A stretch of DNA of 64,000 nt from Trichostrongylus colubriformis (taxonomy: Eukaryota > Nematoda > Chromadorea > Rhabditida > Trichostrongylidae): assembly GCA_963978905.1 (NCBI GenBank), contig OZ022261.1:29881686-29945685 (forward strand), in the 5' to 3' direction. This document shows positions 12,160 through 64,000 of this stretch, piece after piece. The notes under the pieces are model-generated. The model had not been told where the DNA came from. It did no database searches and saw only the letters and a list, made by a program, of their open reading frames with translations. The position numbers and the translations under genes are program-made. The first letter of the stretch is position 1. Every line of letters begins with the position of its first letter.

Positions 12160-12600
12160 CGCAGGAATCATCAACGGAAATTTAGGTTCTTCTCTTACCC
12201 AATTTTTGTGTTATATTTGACCGTTATATTTACGAAGGGCCGCATGCAAAGTTCCACGCAAATATTCAAGAATAAAATTGAGACAGAACTCCCCAAATTA
12301 ATGAACGACGGGGTGGGGAGTGCAAGTGGGTTTGGATGCTCGGGAGTTGAGGAGAAAAGAGGAGACACTCACGTGGTCTGGGAAGCAGAGTGAGAAGGAA
12401 ATCAACATTGGGCGCGAAAATTTGAATTGCAGTCTGGCCGCTGGCGGCTGTTCAAATGTTGTGCCGCGGAAAGCGGTGGGAATTCGAACAAGTTGCTCTT
12501 TTTCTTGTTTTTCGATTTCTGCTTTGGAATAAAGAAAACTTCTCGGTTATTTCAGTGCGTCTATGCAAGAGTTGTGTTTAGCTGAGTAATTCCAAAGGAG
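12160..12600. repeat. Foldback family C, copy 1 (PAL-A-related)
   Basis: The left part contains AAGGGCCGCATGCAAAGTTC, as in the PAL-A family. The right part (GGGAATTCGAACAAGTTGC, then a T-rich stretch and TTGGAATAAAG) matches 41.87-42.30 kb and 7.7-8.0 kb. No coding content. Confidence 0.55.
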
Positions 12601-14614
12601 TTAAAATCATGGAATTTCATAATCGATAACTTTAAGATCATTACCACACTGTGAGGTAAGCAGTACAATTAGCGAACCTCGAGAAGATGGGCATCATTGA
12701 CCTCAAGTGAATTGTACCATTTTACTTAGCCTCATCTAGTCTCGCAATTCTCCTGGGATCGGCTGATTGATACCAGTCAGCTCCCGGAAATGGGCTGAAT
12801 CCAACAGTCCCACGGGTCATCTTATAAAGCAAATACACCTCCACTTTCTGAACAAGATTACAAAAGATAGAATTGACGAAATTTTCTCTTTGAATCGACT
12901 TTACGGGAAGATCATCGTCATCATCTTTAAACGCCCCTCACCCCCATTCCCTCAAACCTTCATTTAGTAGATACTAAGCAATCGAAAGTGACTCGATGAT
13001 CCAGTGATCCAAAGCATGAACTCGCCAAAAATAGACTTTTCATCCTCTCACTCATTGTGCAGCGTAAATTTTTTTCCTTCAGGTGATGGAACTAATTTAA
13101 ATGACATTTTCCTCACAACAGGTTTCAGTATTCGAAACTTGGGTTAAAAGCGAAGTGGTGCAGTTAAGGAAATCAGTACAGGGACGATATGTGTCTGGGC
13201 GAGTTACAAAGATTTGATTTGTGGCGATCTTTGAATTGAAAAGCGTGCCCAAACGTTCTCATCGAGGCCTCATTTGGATGCCTTTTAATGCGATGGGTGT
13301 CGACGGTGCAGTAACTGTATAGGGCGAGGTAGCGCTGGCTCTTGTCGTCTGATCAGCTAGCCTCATCAGTGATGAAGAGGCGCGAAAACACGCCTGCGAT
13401 GAGAATCAGTAAGGCTGCGGTCATACTCACCGCAGGCGGGGCGTGGCTGCGTTCACAGGCAGTGAGGGAGAGTGGCACAGAGGAGCTGCAGAGATGACGC
13501 AGGCAACGAGGGAGAGAGGCATACGCGGAGACGCAGATATGCGCATCCGCGCCCTGCCGCCGGCATCGCAACGTACGACCGCGGCCTAACAAGAAGGGAG
13601 TCCCACTCCTCGGGTTCTCGACAATTTAATTACGCTCATTTTTACTGTTGCACTGATTAGCATATACTTTCAAATATCACAATCGGCTGAAATTATCACT
13701 GTCAGAAACTTTGAGCGTCCAGAACAGGAAATTGACCATGACCTCCCAATAGAAGTATTGGCAATGCAATCCCCTTGGAGACAATGGTAAGGGTAACGTG
13801 AGTAATGAAAACTCCTAAATCATAGAAATGAAAATTACTGGTCTATGAGGACTATATGAGGCGAAAAACTCCGATAGAAAAGGGAGCCCACGGGCTTTGT
13901 TAGAGTCGTTTTTAAGAGGCCACTTGTTATAACATGGCCAACCTCTTACGCCAACATGGCCCTCCCCTTTCGGAATCAAGTATGGTAAACGGGTCCTATT
14001 TCGGGTTTTTGCCATTCTCAATCCGTTTTTATCTTCACGTTCGTACTACTTAATATCTCCACTAACCCTTACCACTGCCTTTTCAAAATGATGCTACGGT
14101 GCAAAGCCTCCTTTTATCTTCTAAAAATATTTTATCGAGGACCGGGGTGGTGAGGGTGGGAAACTACCGATAATCACTAGAATTATCAAAAATCACTTCT
14201 ACACCCGATTCTTCGATTCCAAGCTAATGACGCTCTCGCAAATATGACCTTCTCTACAACGCGAAATGCATAGCCGTTCTCGAAGATTCCTCGACTAAAG
14301 CCGCTTACCATGTTTCAGACTGCATGACCTAACCGATTTGGTGCAAAGTGTTGCAGAACCTTAGAATCACATGAATGAATGAACATCAGCAATGAATGCA
14401 TGGTTCTCTTATGCGTGATGAATATGTGAAACTAGTTGCAAAAGACGTACACGGTCAGTCAAATTGATGAGTTAGGCGTCTAGACGAGATGATCTTAATT
14501 TATGCCCGTAAACTTTGACGCTTCACATAATTCATGGTGAATGACACTCTGGAAATTCTTAAGGAATAAATTAAAAGATATATGGACGTTTCCAGAGGTT
14601 ATTAATTGACGTAC
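12601..14614. other. No gene; GC-rich patch at 13430-13600
   Basis: No protein-like frame. A GC-rich, repeat-like block at 13430-13600 stands out from the AT-rich surroundings, and T-rich/G-rich strings at 13.8-14.2 kb resemble pieces of other repeats in the window. Confidence 0.3.
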
Positions 14615-14993
14615 GAAATAACGAATAGAGTGAGGTCCCATACCGCTCCGTTCAATCGGCATTCATAGAGAATCGCAGAAGGCGTAGGCAGCCTGTTGTA
14701 TGACATTGAACTAAGCTATTGACATCAGATTATTTTGGAGGGTGCAACAGTATAACTCTTTGCATACTTTTCTGGCATCAACAAACCGATCCTGTACTGG
14801 CAGAGAGTAGGAGATATAACTAATTGGGTGAAAATCGATCAACTAAATATGTAGTACAGTTGACAGCGCCGCCATCATATCCACCGACAACAACGGGAAG
14901 AGGTTGATCATAGTTGCGTTGCACTAATTAAGACAAAATTAACAGTTCCGTGATCTCACGGTTGAATCTGGGAACTCACTCTATTCGTTATTT
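14615..14993. repeat. Short inverted-repeat element (MITE-like)
   Basis: GAAATAACGAATAGAGTGAG at 14615 is matched by its inverse CTCACTCTATTCGTTATTT ending at 14993, about 380 bp apart. Arms are about 25 bp with few mismatches. No open frame inside. Confidence 0.6.
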
Positions 14994-17500
14994 ATTATAG
15001 TACTTCAATTAAAAAACCATTACCACTCGAAACTTTCTTCGCATTGGATTGGGTATCATTGCGCATTTTGTTTGACCGACACTGAGTGGAAAAAACAGTG
15101 AAACCAATAAAAGTAAAAATGTAATGCATTAAAATATGCACAGAATCTTTACAGCGGCTTTGAACCTGCGCAGTCCTCCGATGTCGAACTGCTATGATGA
15201 GCAGACTGGGATATTTTTCGTACTGAAAGGAGTAATATGCTTAGGGGTTCAAAAAGGAGTCACGTGCTGCTCAGGACCACCACACGTCACAGACCTACGT
15301 GGCATCGATCGATACATCCGTGATGGCGCGATTCGGTAGTCATGTCCACCAAAGAAATCAACGGAGAGGTTAGAGGTGTCATATCCAGCCCTTGGCCTTT
15401 TCATGGTAGAACTACTTCAAGTGTTACACCCTTATTTCATGATCTACAAAATTATCCAATGAAGAAAGGGAACCCATTCATAAGTGAATGTTAGTAGGAA
15501 AATCAGGCATTTATTCATGATTGCTGACTCCATGGCGCATAATGCACACTAGGAAAGAAATTTTGTAGAGAAATTTCTGCAGCATCTTTTATTCTTTTCT
15601 TTTTTAATTACCTTCTACACCGAAACAGGTCCCAATTTTTGAAAAACGAGTGTTTATGTTGCTTTCCCGTCCGAAACGAAAGCTTTTGCCCATAACTCAG
15701 CACTCCGTTGTAACAACTTTTCGCGCGCTGCGGCGAAAATCAGCAGCTAACACAATCGATAACCTCAAAATGTATTATTTATATTTATTAGTACTTACAT
15801 ATATCGAGATAAGTTCGCTATTTGGAAAAAAATTGAAAAGGTGAATCTCTGAACTGAGAGAAAATTAAATACATGTTTGAAATCAGCTCAGGTGCCTTTA
15901 CTTTCCATAATGCATAGTTCGTTATGGAGCTCATGCGAGACTCGTGATAAAACACGCGATCAAAGCCTTGTCGAAAAATCGTCATTTTCATCGGCGGCGC
16001 AGAGATTGGAATTATTCAAATAGACTGTGAATTTGTACTGGGAGCCCACCCATAGAGGCTTGTGGAAGCTCCAAGAAAATAGTGGGAAATGTTGCAAAAA
16101 ATATCCTTTAACCTAATATAACGAAACATCGACGTGTTTCCATCTTTATTCATTGATGGTCTATGACGACCGATTCGTTTTGGAATGGGGAAAACGATTT
16201 GATAAAAGTAGGCATTGCAACTACGAATAATGGAGAGTTATAATGAAGAATATATTTGAGAAAGTCACCATGCAGGAGTTCATAGTCGATTAGAATATGT
16301 GTGAATTTCTGGAGGTGGGCAGCGAGCAATGGAGAGGTTTCGGGCTTTGTCGGTCACCCCCTTGACGTGGAGACGAATGGTGAAGTGGCGGTGCCCGTTA
16401 CCCACTCGACTTCACGCGAGCTCCGGTTGTGGTCATTTTCCAATGAAACGGGAACAATGAAAGTTAGAACGAAAACCACAAATTGTCTACAAGATGTTCA
16501 CAATCAAGCGCGAAATTCGATATTAACCAAATCAATGTAAAGAGGTGAAGAGCTATACTTGTCAATCAATATCTCTCTGATAACATATTTTGGCGCCAAG
16601 TTCTTGAGCCGCAACACGTGCGAAATTTTAACTATTTGAAGAATGCTGAATTATCACAGTCTCAAACTTCACCGCAGTTTGAATACGCAAAAATAGCACA
16701 GCTCTATATTTCTTAGTTTTTTTTTCAAAAATCAGAGGAATCAAAAAGCTTCTATCACGGGGTGTTCAGACATCTTAAGGGAACCGGAAGGGGTCCGAAA
16801 CACGAGGGATATGCAAAGAAATGAGCATTTTGCAACAGACACTGATGGTTAGGAGCGGTAATCGGTGAAAAAACCCGGATTCAAAAGCGCGACGCTGTGG
16901 TGTGTAGTCGCATCCCATTCGCATCAACACACTGACTTTCCGAGTTGTCCGCTGTATATAGGAGACGGGCCGCGAGCCAACGTTAGTTGTAGCACCTGAT
17001 TCCCAGCGCAGATGAGTGGCCAATCCCAACTACATTAGCATCCATGTAAGAACATCTAGAAACAATATAAGAAAAAACAAAGGAAAAGCCAAATTTATTA
17101 TAAAAACATCTCCTCTTCGCACCATGCCAAGGCGTCAAATTGGCGAGTTTGTGCAATGGCGGCCACTTAGGCCAAAATTGCCCCCCTTCCGGTGTCTTTC
17201 AACCTTCGTTCTGCCCTTTTTCGGACAATAGCATTTTTTAGCGGTGAAATATAATTAATTTACAAATTTGCTTTGTTTCGCAGCGTTGTCAGAGAAGAGA
17301 AATAGCCTCCCATTGGATTTCCTCGATCAGAGCTAAACATCACCAGCGTTCGGAATAGTACACATAAAGACTCACCTTAACGGAACCCTTCAAGTAACTT
17401 AACCATTGAAAAAATGTACTGGAAATTGGCGATAGTATCCATAATTACTGAAGGGAAGCTGCCCTGTAAGATCATGCCTGAAAGAGAAGTGTTAATTCCA
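14994..17500. other. No gene recognised; FB-D end fragment near 17110-17225
   Basis: No convincing coding sequence. At 17165-17225 the sequence GGCCAAAATTGCCCCCCTTC with CGGTGTCTTTC matches the right end of foldback family FB-D. Confidence 0.35.
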
Positions 17501-17509
17501 ACGTTCCTT

Positions 17510-17700
17510 AAGATACCCCAAGGATAATTTGGTCGAGTACTGAATATGAAAGTAGAGGTGCTCAGAAGCGGACAACGATAAAGGCATGTCGAGACTCGAG
17601 AGATGGCATCTCTATCCCTCTGCTGACTTTTTTGGCCGATGGGCTTCCCCGGTGGCATCATCGCTGACCTATCGAGCGGCAATACTGGATCTGTGATATG
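17510..17700. repeat. FB-D fragment
   Basis: Related, in inverse orientation, to 50.22-50.56 kb and 61.0-61.34 kb (AGTCGAGTACTGAATATGAA-type sequence beside the FB-D end). Partial copy. Confidence 0.4.
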
Positions 17701-19707
17701 AGGCAGTCATGCGCAGCGCCGGACGCGCTCGCTGCGCGAGGAACAAAGGTAGTGGATAGCTAATGACCATACCTAAACGTAGTGAGCGATGCTTTCACAC
17801 ACCAGCGTGAAACCTTGCTGGGGAGGTGAAGCGGGCCTTCCACTGCAAATCGCATCACGTAGCGTATCCTTGGATTCTAGTGCACATTCATAGCAACCAT
17901 ATTTCTTCTCACTGGGTGAATTATCCCTCATAACATCTTTGAACAATGAAGCATGCCCAACCTGTCGTTTCCCAGCCATTCAATTCAAATCTATTGTGGT
18001 CTTCTTGTTCTGCTGCTTGTAGACTACGGCGGAGTCAACAGACCAGTCGAATATCGTTTAATGATTGCGAACTGCAAATCGACGTCTTCTCAGAAAATTC
18101 CTGTAAGTCCGTTGGTGTTTGACAAAGAGTAAATGGTCAAACGAGAACGTGACGGAAAATACGCAACTGAGAACCGAACCAGTTTTAAAAATGCATTTGA
18201 AAACTTTACTAGTTAAGAATCATTACAGAATCAATTGAACTTTATTGAAAAAGGCGAAAGAGAATAAAGTCCAATAAAAAAGGTGAGACCTTTGCAAGTG
18301 GCAGCAAAATAATCGAAGAGGTCACAAGCAGAGATCAAAATAACACGGTGTCGCTAACGCTATCTCACAATGCCAGCAACCACGCTGAGTCTCCTGGAAT
18401 TCAATAAATTGTATCAAATGCCGGATTTTTTTATCTCAATTATCTACTAACAAAAACAATTTTCAACTCTCATAAAAAAAAGAGCCGTCACAATCAATTT
18501 GGACAGGCTTTCCGGTTCGAAAAGCATTTGTATCACTTCAAGTGTTATCGGAATTTCTTGAGTTGTGGTTAACGGCGAGAGAGACGCCACATAGTCCCGC
18601 CCACTCACGAAGCTCCACCTTCTGAAAACCACCTTCCAAGTACTCAATCCATTCCCAGGTGATGGCAAAACGCCAACTAGCGCAACTCTGTTTGAATTGT
18701 TATTTGCGATCATTCTCTGGTCTGTTATTCTACTACTTTTTTTGCCATTTGGAATGAGCTGAAAGGCAGTTTATCTGTGGTTTTCCACCATCGAAGCTTC
18801 GAGATGACCAAGTAACTAGCGTATTCATTCGACATGGTAGGACGACTGTGTAAAGCTTGAAGAGAATATTGAAGCCTACTCTAATCTGTATAGAGAAGCT
18901 GCACTGTGGACTTGTGCCATCTTCCCCTCCTCTTGCTTCGACTACTTCATGAGCACTCTCTCGTCAAAGATTGCAGGAAAAAAACATTTAGAAATGACGA
19001 AATCGCGTTGCTTTCGCAAAAGTATTTCTGCAAAAGTGCGTTCCACACCACAATGAGAGGCAGACTACGAAGAAAAAAATAATAAAAGCTATGTCTAAAT
19101 TTGGTCCACGGAGAAACTCATCGGCGCGCGCACGCGGCGCGTGCTGAGACGCCACAGCCACCGCGCGGCGCGACGGCGTTTTTTTCGGTGCGAGAGGCCT
19201 GTTAAGCCGTCTGGATCAGCTCGAACCTAAGGATGTGACAGCTTTAGAAGTTTGAATGCTTATCAAAGTAGAAAAAACCTTCAACCTTGATACGTTCGTA
19301 GAGTAACGTAAAGTTAATCACTGAAGCGTAATGGTAGCGACGCCGGCCATCTCTCGACGTCGCGCCGCACGCCAGCCAGCACGCGTCGCTGTGTTATTCT
19401 CTTCCCCATAAATTTGATCGTCATAAAGGTGGACTCGTATTGTTTGGAGTATTTCGAGTGAAGACAGTGATAGCTTTTTTGTGTGGCGTACTATGTTTCG
19501 TTGACTAGTCGATCACTGTTACAAGTACATATATGCTGTAACCGCAGCCGCAGATGCGAGCTATGCGCGCCACTAGAATCGGGTCTTATAGCGATGACAC
19601 GGTAATGCTAAGAGCGAAATACGCAGTTGACTAGTAATCGCTTTGAGACCCAACAACACGGCACCTTTAGCTCGTACGTACGTGGGCTCTCGCCGCGATC
19701 ATCATGC
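17701..19707. other. No gene; GC-rich palindromic patches at 19.12-19.39 kb
   Basis: Short open frames only. Two GC-rich clusters (GGCGCGCGCACGCGGCGCG at about 19123; CGACGTCGCGCCGCACG at about 19357) stand out and look repeat-derived. Confidence 0.3.
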
Positions 19708-20118
19708 TTAAAGGCACCATTAGGGGTAAGGGAAAACTGAGATCTGGGAGTACATGTTCTCTAAAACGAACCTTCTACTTCAGAATAGGTCACATGTGGT
19801 GAAAAGCGCATTAAAAAAAACGCAGCATGGGGCCTTATGATGACCTCGCAGCTCGGCATGTTATGCCGTTATGCGCCCGGGGGAGTCGCTGTGGAGGGGC
19901 GGGACGACAATCGCGGCCGGCTGGTTCAGACTCTAGCCTGTCTTCAGTCCACTCTGGCTAGAGACGCAGAGGACGAGGGAGAGAAGGGAGATTTTTGGGT
20001 TTCTATTTCTCGGTTTTTTCGCCGTTTTATGTCGTTCTTTCTCTACTGTTATGTTGCTGAGCACCTCTACTTTCGTAATCCCCCAATTTACCGATTTTAC
20101 CCCTTACGGTGTCTTTAA
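19708..20118. repeat. Foldback family FB-D, copy 1
   Basis: Starts TTAAAGGCACCATTAGGGGT and ends with the inverse-like CCCTTACGGTGTCTTTAA. Internal sequence (AACCTTCTACTTC..., CGGGACGACAATCGCGGCCG, CGGTTTTTTCGCCGTTTTAT) is shared with 51195-51608. About 410 bp, TA or TTAA at the ends, no transposase. Confidence 0.75.
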
Positions 20119-20950
20119 GTCGAGCGTTTCAAACAGAGCGTGTCACCAATGTTAAGGCATGGTGAGCGGTGGGCACATAGTTTGCCGCCGTCGACGCCGG
20201 TGCCGCCAAGTGCTGGAGCGGCCTAAGGCATCACAATGATCAAATTGTAGACCTGTTGGAACTACGCAGGCGAGTACCCTGTGTGTGAACCTCGAACTCG
20301 CAAACAGGGGCCATTCATGTTTTATTTGTTCATCTTTTATTTGGAAACAATACAGGTCTTCCCGACTGTTACTGAACCAGAAAGTAGCATTTATATGCCA
20401 CAGAACCAAAAAAGGAGGGGTACATACTGTAATTTCGCGCGTGATCCAGTTGCACGTGCTAACTCAATCGCTGTCTGGTTTGTCTTCGCGTTCACGCACG
20501 GACGAGATGGAGCCGTATTCATACTTTACGCACCGACACCGACGGCCACATGACTTTGCCGCCGTCGCACGTTAACCGCAAACCCACTGATGGGCACTCT
20601 CCGTGGCGAACGCGGACACTGTGAGAAAGGCGGTTTTTTTAAAAAAATTTGTTGTCATTGTCATTGTGGAGACTGAGGTGAGAAATCATCACAAAGTTTA
20701 TTATCGCGGTACTGATCGTGTAGTGTGGATTAATTTTATGAGATCACATGAAACCGTCGATTTGTGAAGGTTAAAGCTGTCAGAATACGTTTCCGGATTT
20801 GGAGAACAACACATCTGTCCATCAGAGAATATGTTATTTTCCATATTCGAAAACATGTTGTGACAGCTTTTGACCACGATACAATTCCATAATACTAAAA
20901 GTTCGTGGTTTGACAATGGACACTCGGTAGGATTTCGGACGCAACACCAT
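20119..20950. other. No gene recognised
   Basis: GC-rich repeat-like pieces (for example GCCGCCGTCG at about 20181 and again at about 20560) but no defined element or coding sequence. Confidence 0.3.
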
Positions 20951-21206
20951 GCTGCAGCGGGTGGGGGTCGCGAGGTCGAATTTCCGCTTCGTGGCGGTGC
21001 AGTTGCGGCGCCACCGGTACCACTCGCCATACCGATTGCCCTTGGGAGCCGGCCGAGCGTGACTGCGTCACGTCTGCGCTTCCACTCATGCCACACTGCC
21101 TCGCTTGAAGGTTGCCATGCCCCGCCATTGGCACTCGCACTCGCCGCGCCGCACGTCGCTCGCGGCCGCGCGGAAATCGACCTCGTGACCCCCACCCTGC
21201 TGCAGC
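20951..21206. repeat. GC-rich foldback family G, copy 1
   Basis: Terminal arms GCTGCAGCGGGTGGGGGTCG and, at the right end, its near-inverse ending in TGCTGCAGC, each about 35 bp. The core (CCTTGGGAGCCGGCCGAGCG, GACTGCGTCACGTCTGCGC) is about 90 percent identical by eye to 43085-43250. 256 bp, no coding content. Confidence 0.7.
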
Positions 21207-22114
21207 CACACCTTATAAATGCACTGCATTTGCTTTCTCTTCCTGTTTATATATGATATACTTTTTAAACGTACTCCATGCAAGACACACATATTACCTT
21301 GATTTCAAATTTGAAAAGAAGACTGACACATTTATTTCTCTTCTTCAGCAAAATATACGGACGATATAAACATGTATACAAGTAGAACCCATGAGATCTC
21401 TGGCTACGGTTGAAAGCCGAATCAACGGTGCGATCAACAAAATGGCAGTGAACAAAGCAAAAACAACAAAAAAAGAATAAATAATATATTTTGTGGTCAA
21501 GATGAAACTTTGGAGGAATAGTTGACGTTGGATTGAGGGACTAGTGAGGGGCAGTAAAAACAATGGATGGCACACGACAGGGCGAAACGTACGATGAATG
21601 TATTACACGTGGTCGGGCGGAAGATTTGGGGAAAATAAACAACGGGAAAATGGTTTTTGGGTAGATCAATCTCTTACTCAGTAAGTACGGTAACCTGGCG
21701 TATTGCCAATATTGGTCAAGGTAACTAGAGAAAATTAAGTGAAATCGGCAGCACATGAGTCGGGATGCGTACTTTCACAACTCATCCGCTACTAAACAAC
21801 TATTCAGCAAATATATAATAAATTATCGAGCATTACATTGGATGATAGACATTTTCACAGCAAAGTAACAATCGGACACCTACACAAGCACTGGACTGGG
21901 AACAAATGACTGATCAATGTGTAAGTGGATTAATAACAAGTAAAACGTAGCAAAAAATGAGGCTTTTCATAGACAAGTAGAATATATATGTAATAAATTA
22001 ATAATGAAACTCGCACCATGAAACAGCAACCGGGGAGAGCTAGCTAGCAAAAATTTGAAACCCAAATTTATAGAGAATCTGATAAATATTCCATTTAACA
22101 AATATATTCTAGCG
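21207..22114 (-). other. 3' flank of unc-2, probable 3' UTR
   Basis: AT-rich sequence immediately downstream of the unc-2 stop with no convincing open frame. Read on the minus strand, one canonical AATAAA lies at 21331-21336, about 780 nt after the stop. I saw no nearer canonical hexamer, so the UTR may be long or may use a variant signal. Confidence 0.35.
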
Positions 22115-63729
<41,615 letters not shown>

Positions 63730-64000
63730 CTTCAAAAAGCATATTTAACGTATATATATGAAGTGTGATAGCAGTGTAGTGAAAAGATGATGTTTGCTCT
63801 CAACCACAAATGACGCATTACTACCACCATCACATCGTTTTGTTCAAAAATTATGCATATATTTTCGAATCGAAAATGAATTGCACATTTCCTGAAGTTT
63901 AGTGATATAATGTTCGCAGTCGCCGAAATTGAAGCATTCAAGCCCACTCTATGTAAGTCATAACTTTCTACTACATATTACCGGCTGATTAGGCAATCCA
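63730..64000. other. Intron upstream of unc-2 exon 1, continuing beyond the window
   Basis: No domain-I exon is recognisable before the right edge. The IS6 exon expected to precede EFAKERERV must lie past base 64000. Confidence 0.6.

Noticed and set aside
20870..21256. 128-codon open frame over the GC-rich foldback at 20.95 kb
   Set aside because: Lies on family G repeat; the same core at 43.1 kb gives a similar but differently broken frame, so it is not a conserved protein.

Overview
This is eukaryotic genomic DNA, most likely from a strongylid (hookworm-like, clade V) nematode. Exons are small (36-203 bp) and separated by introns with short T-rich acceptors of the TTTTCAG type. The encoded protein is closest to nematode UNC-2, and the introns and flanks are packed with mariner, foldback/MITE, LINE and Penelope-like elements. 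The species call is inference; I ran no database search.

The dominant feature is one large gene on the minus strand. It runs from the right edge of the window (5' end cut off) to a stop codon at 22115-22117. I reconstructed 45 exons (5,014 coding bases, about 1,670 residues) by reading splice sites directly. Every junction uses GT..AG and keeps phase. The product is the pore-forming alpha-1 subunit of a presynaptic Cav2 voltage-gated calcium channel (unc-2). The window encodes the end of IS6, the I-II linker with the beta-subunit/G-beta-gamma site, domains II, III and IV with their S4 sensors and three of the four selectivity-filter glutamates, the EF-hand/pre-IQ/IQ region, a polyglutamine-containing exon and a proline/arginine/tyrosine-rich C-terminal tail. 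Domain I lies beyond base 64000.

The introns are colonised. An abundant near-palindromic about 430-bp element (called PAL-A here) occurs at least ten times between 28 and 59 kb. A second foldback family (FB-D) is scattered over the whole window. A decayed LINE sits antisense in the intron at 55.8-58.4 kb. The 7.7-kb intron at 23.3-30.9 kb holds a head-to-head inverted pair of Penelope-like retroelements, with a GIY-YIG endonuclease, a hammerhead-like core near each outer end and an apparent 13-bp target-site duplication. The pair is interrupted by a 200-N assembly gap flanked by duplicated sequence. Two foldbacks (1.46-2.14 kb and 62.7-63.4 kb) are each built from two inverted 3' halves of a mariner element.

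From 1 to 22 kb, downstream of the channel gene, I find no convincing host gene. There are decayed DNA transposons (4.1-4.8, 8.4-9.3 and 11.2-11.6 kb), foldback elements and a few unidentified coding-like open stretches (2.9-3.5, 5.8-6.4 and 7.2-7.4 kb).

I see no new multi-gene biological system. The most interesting items are the inverted Penelope pair, a possible 36-nt cassette exon just before IIIS6, the polyglutamine exon abutting a splice donor, and the density and nesting of intronic palindromes.
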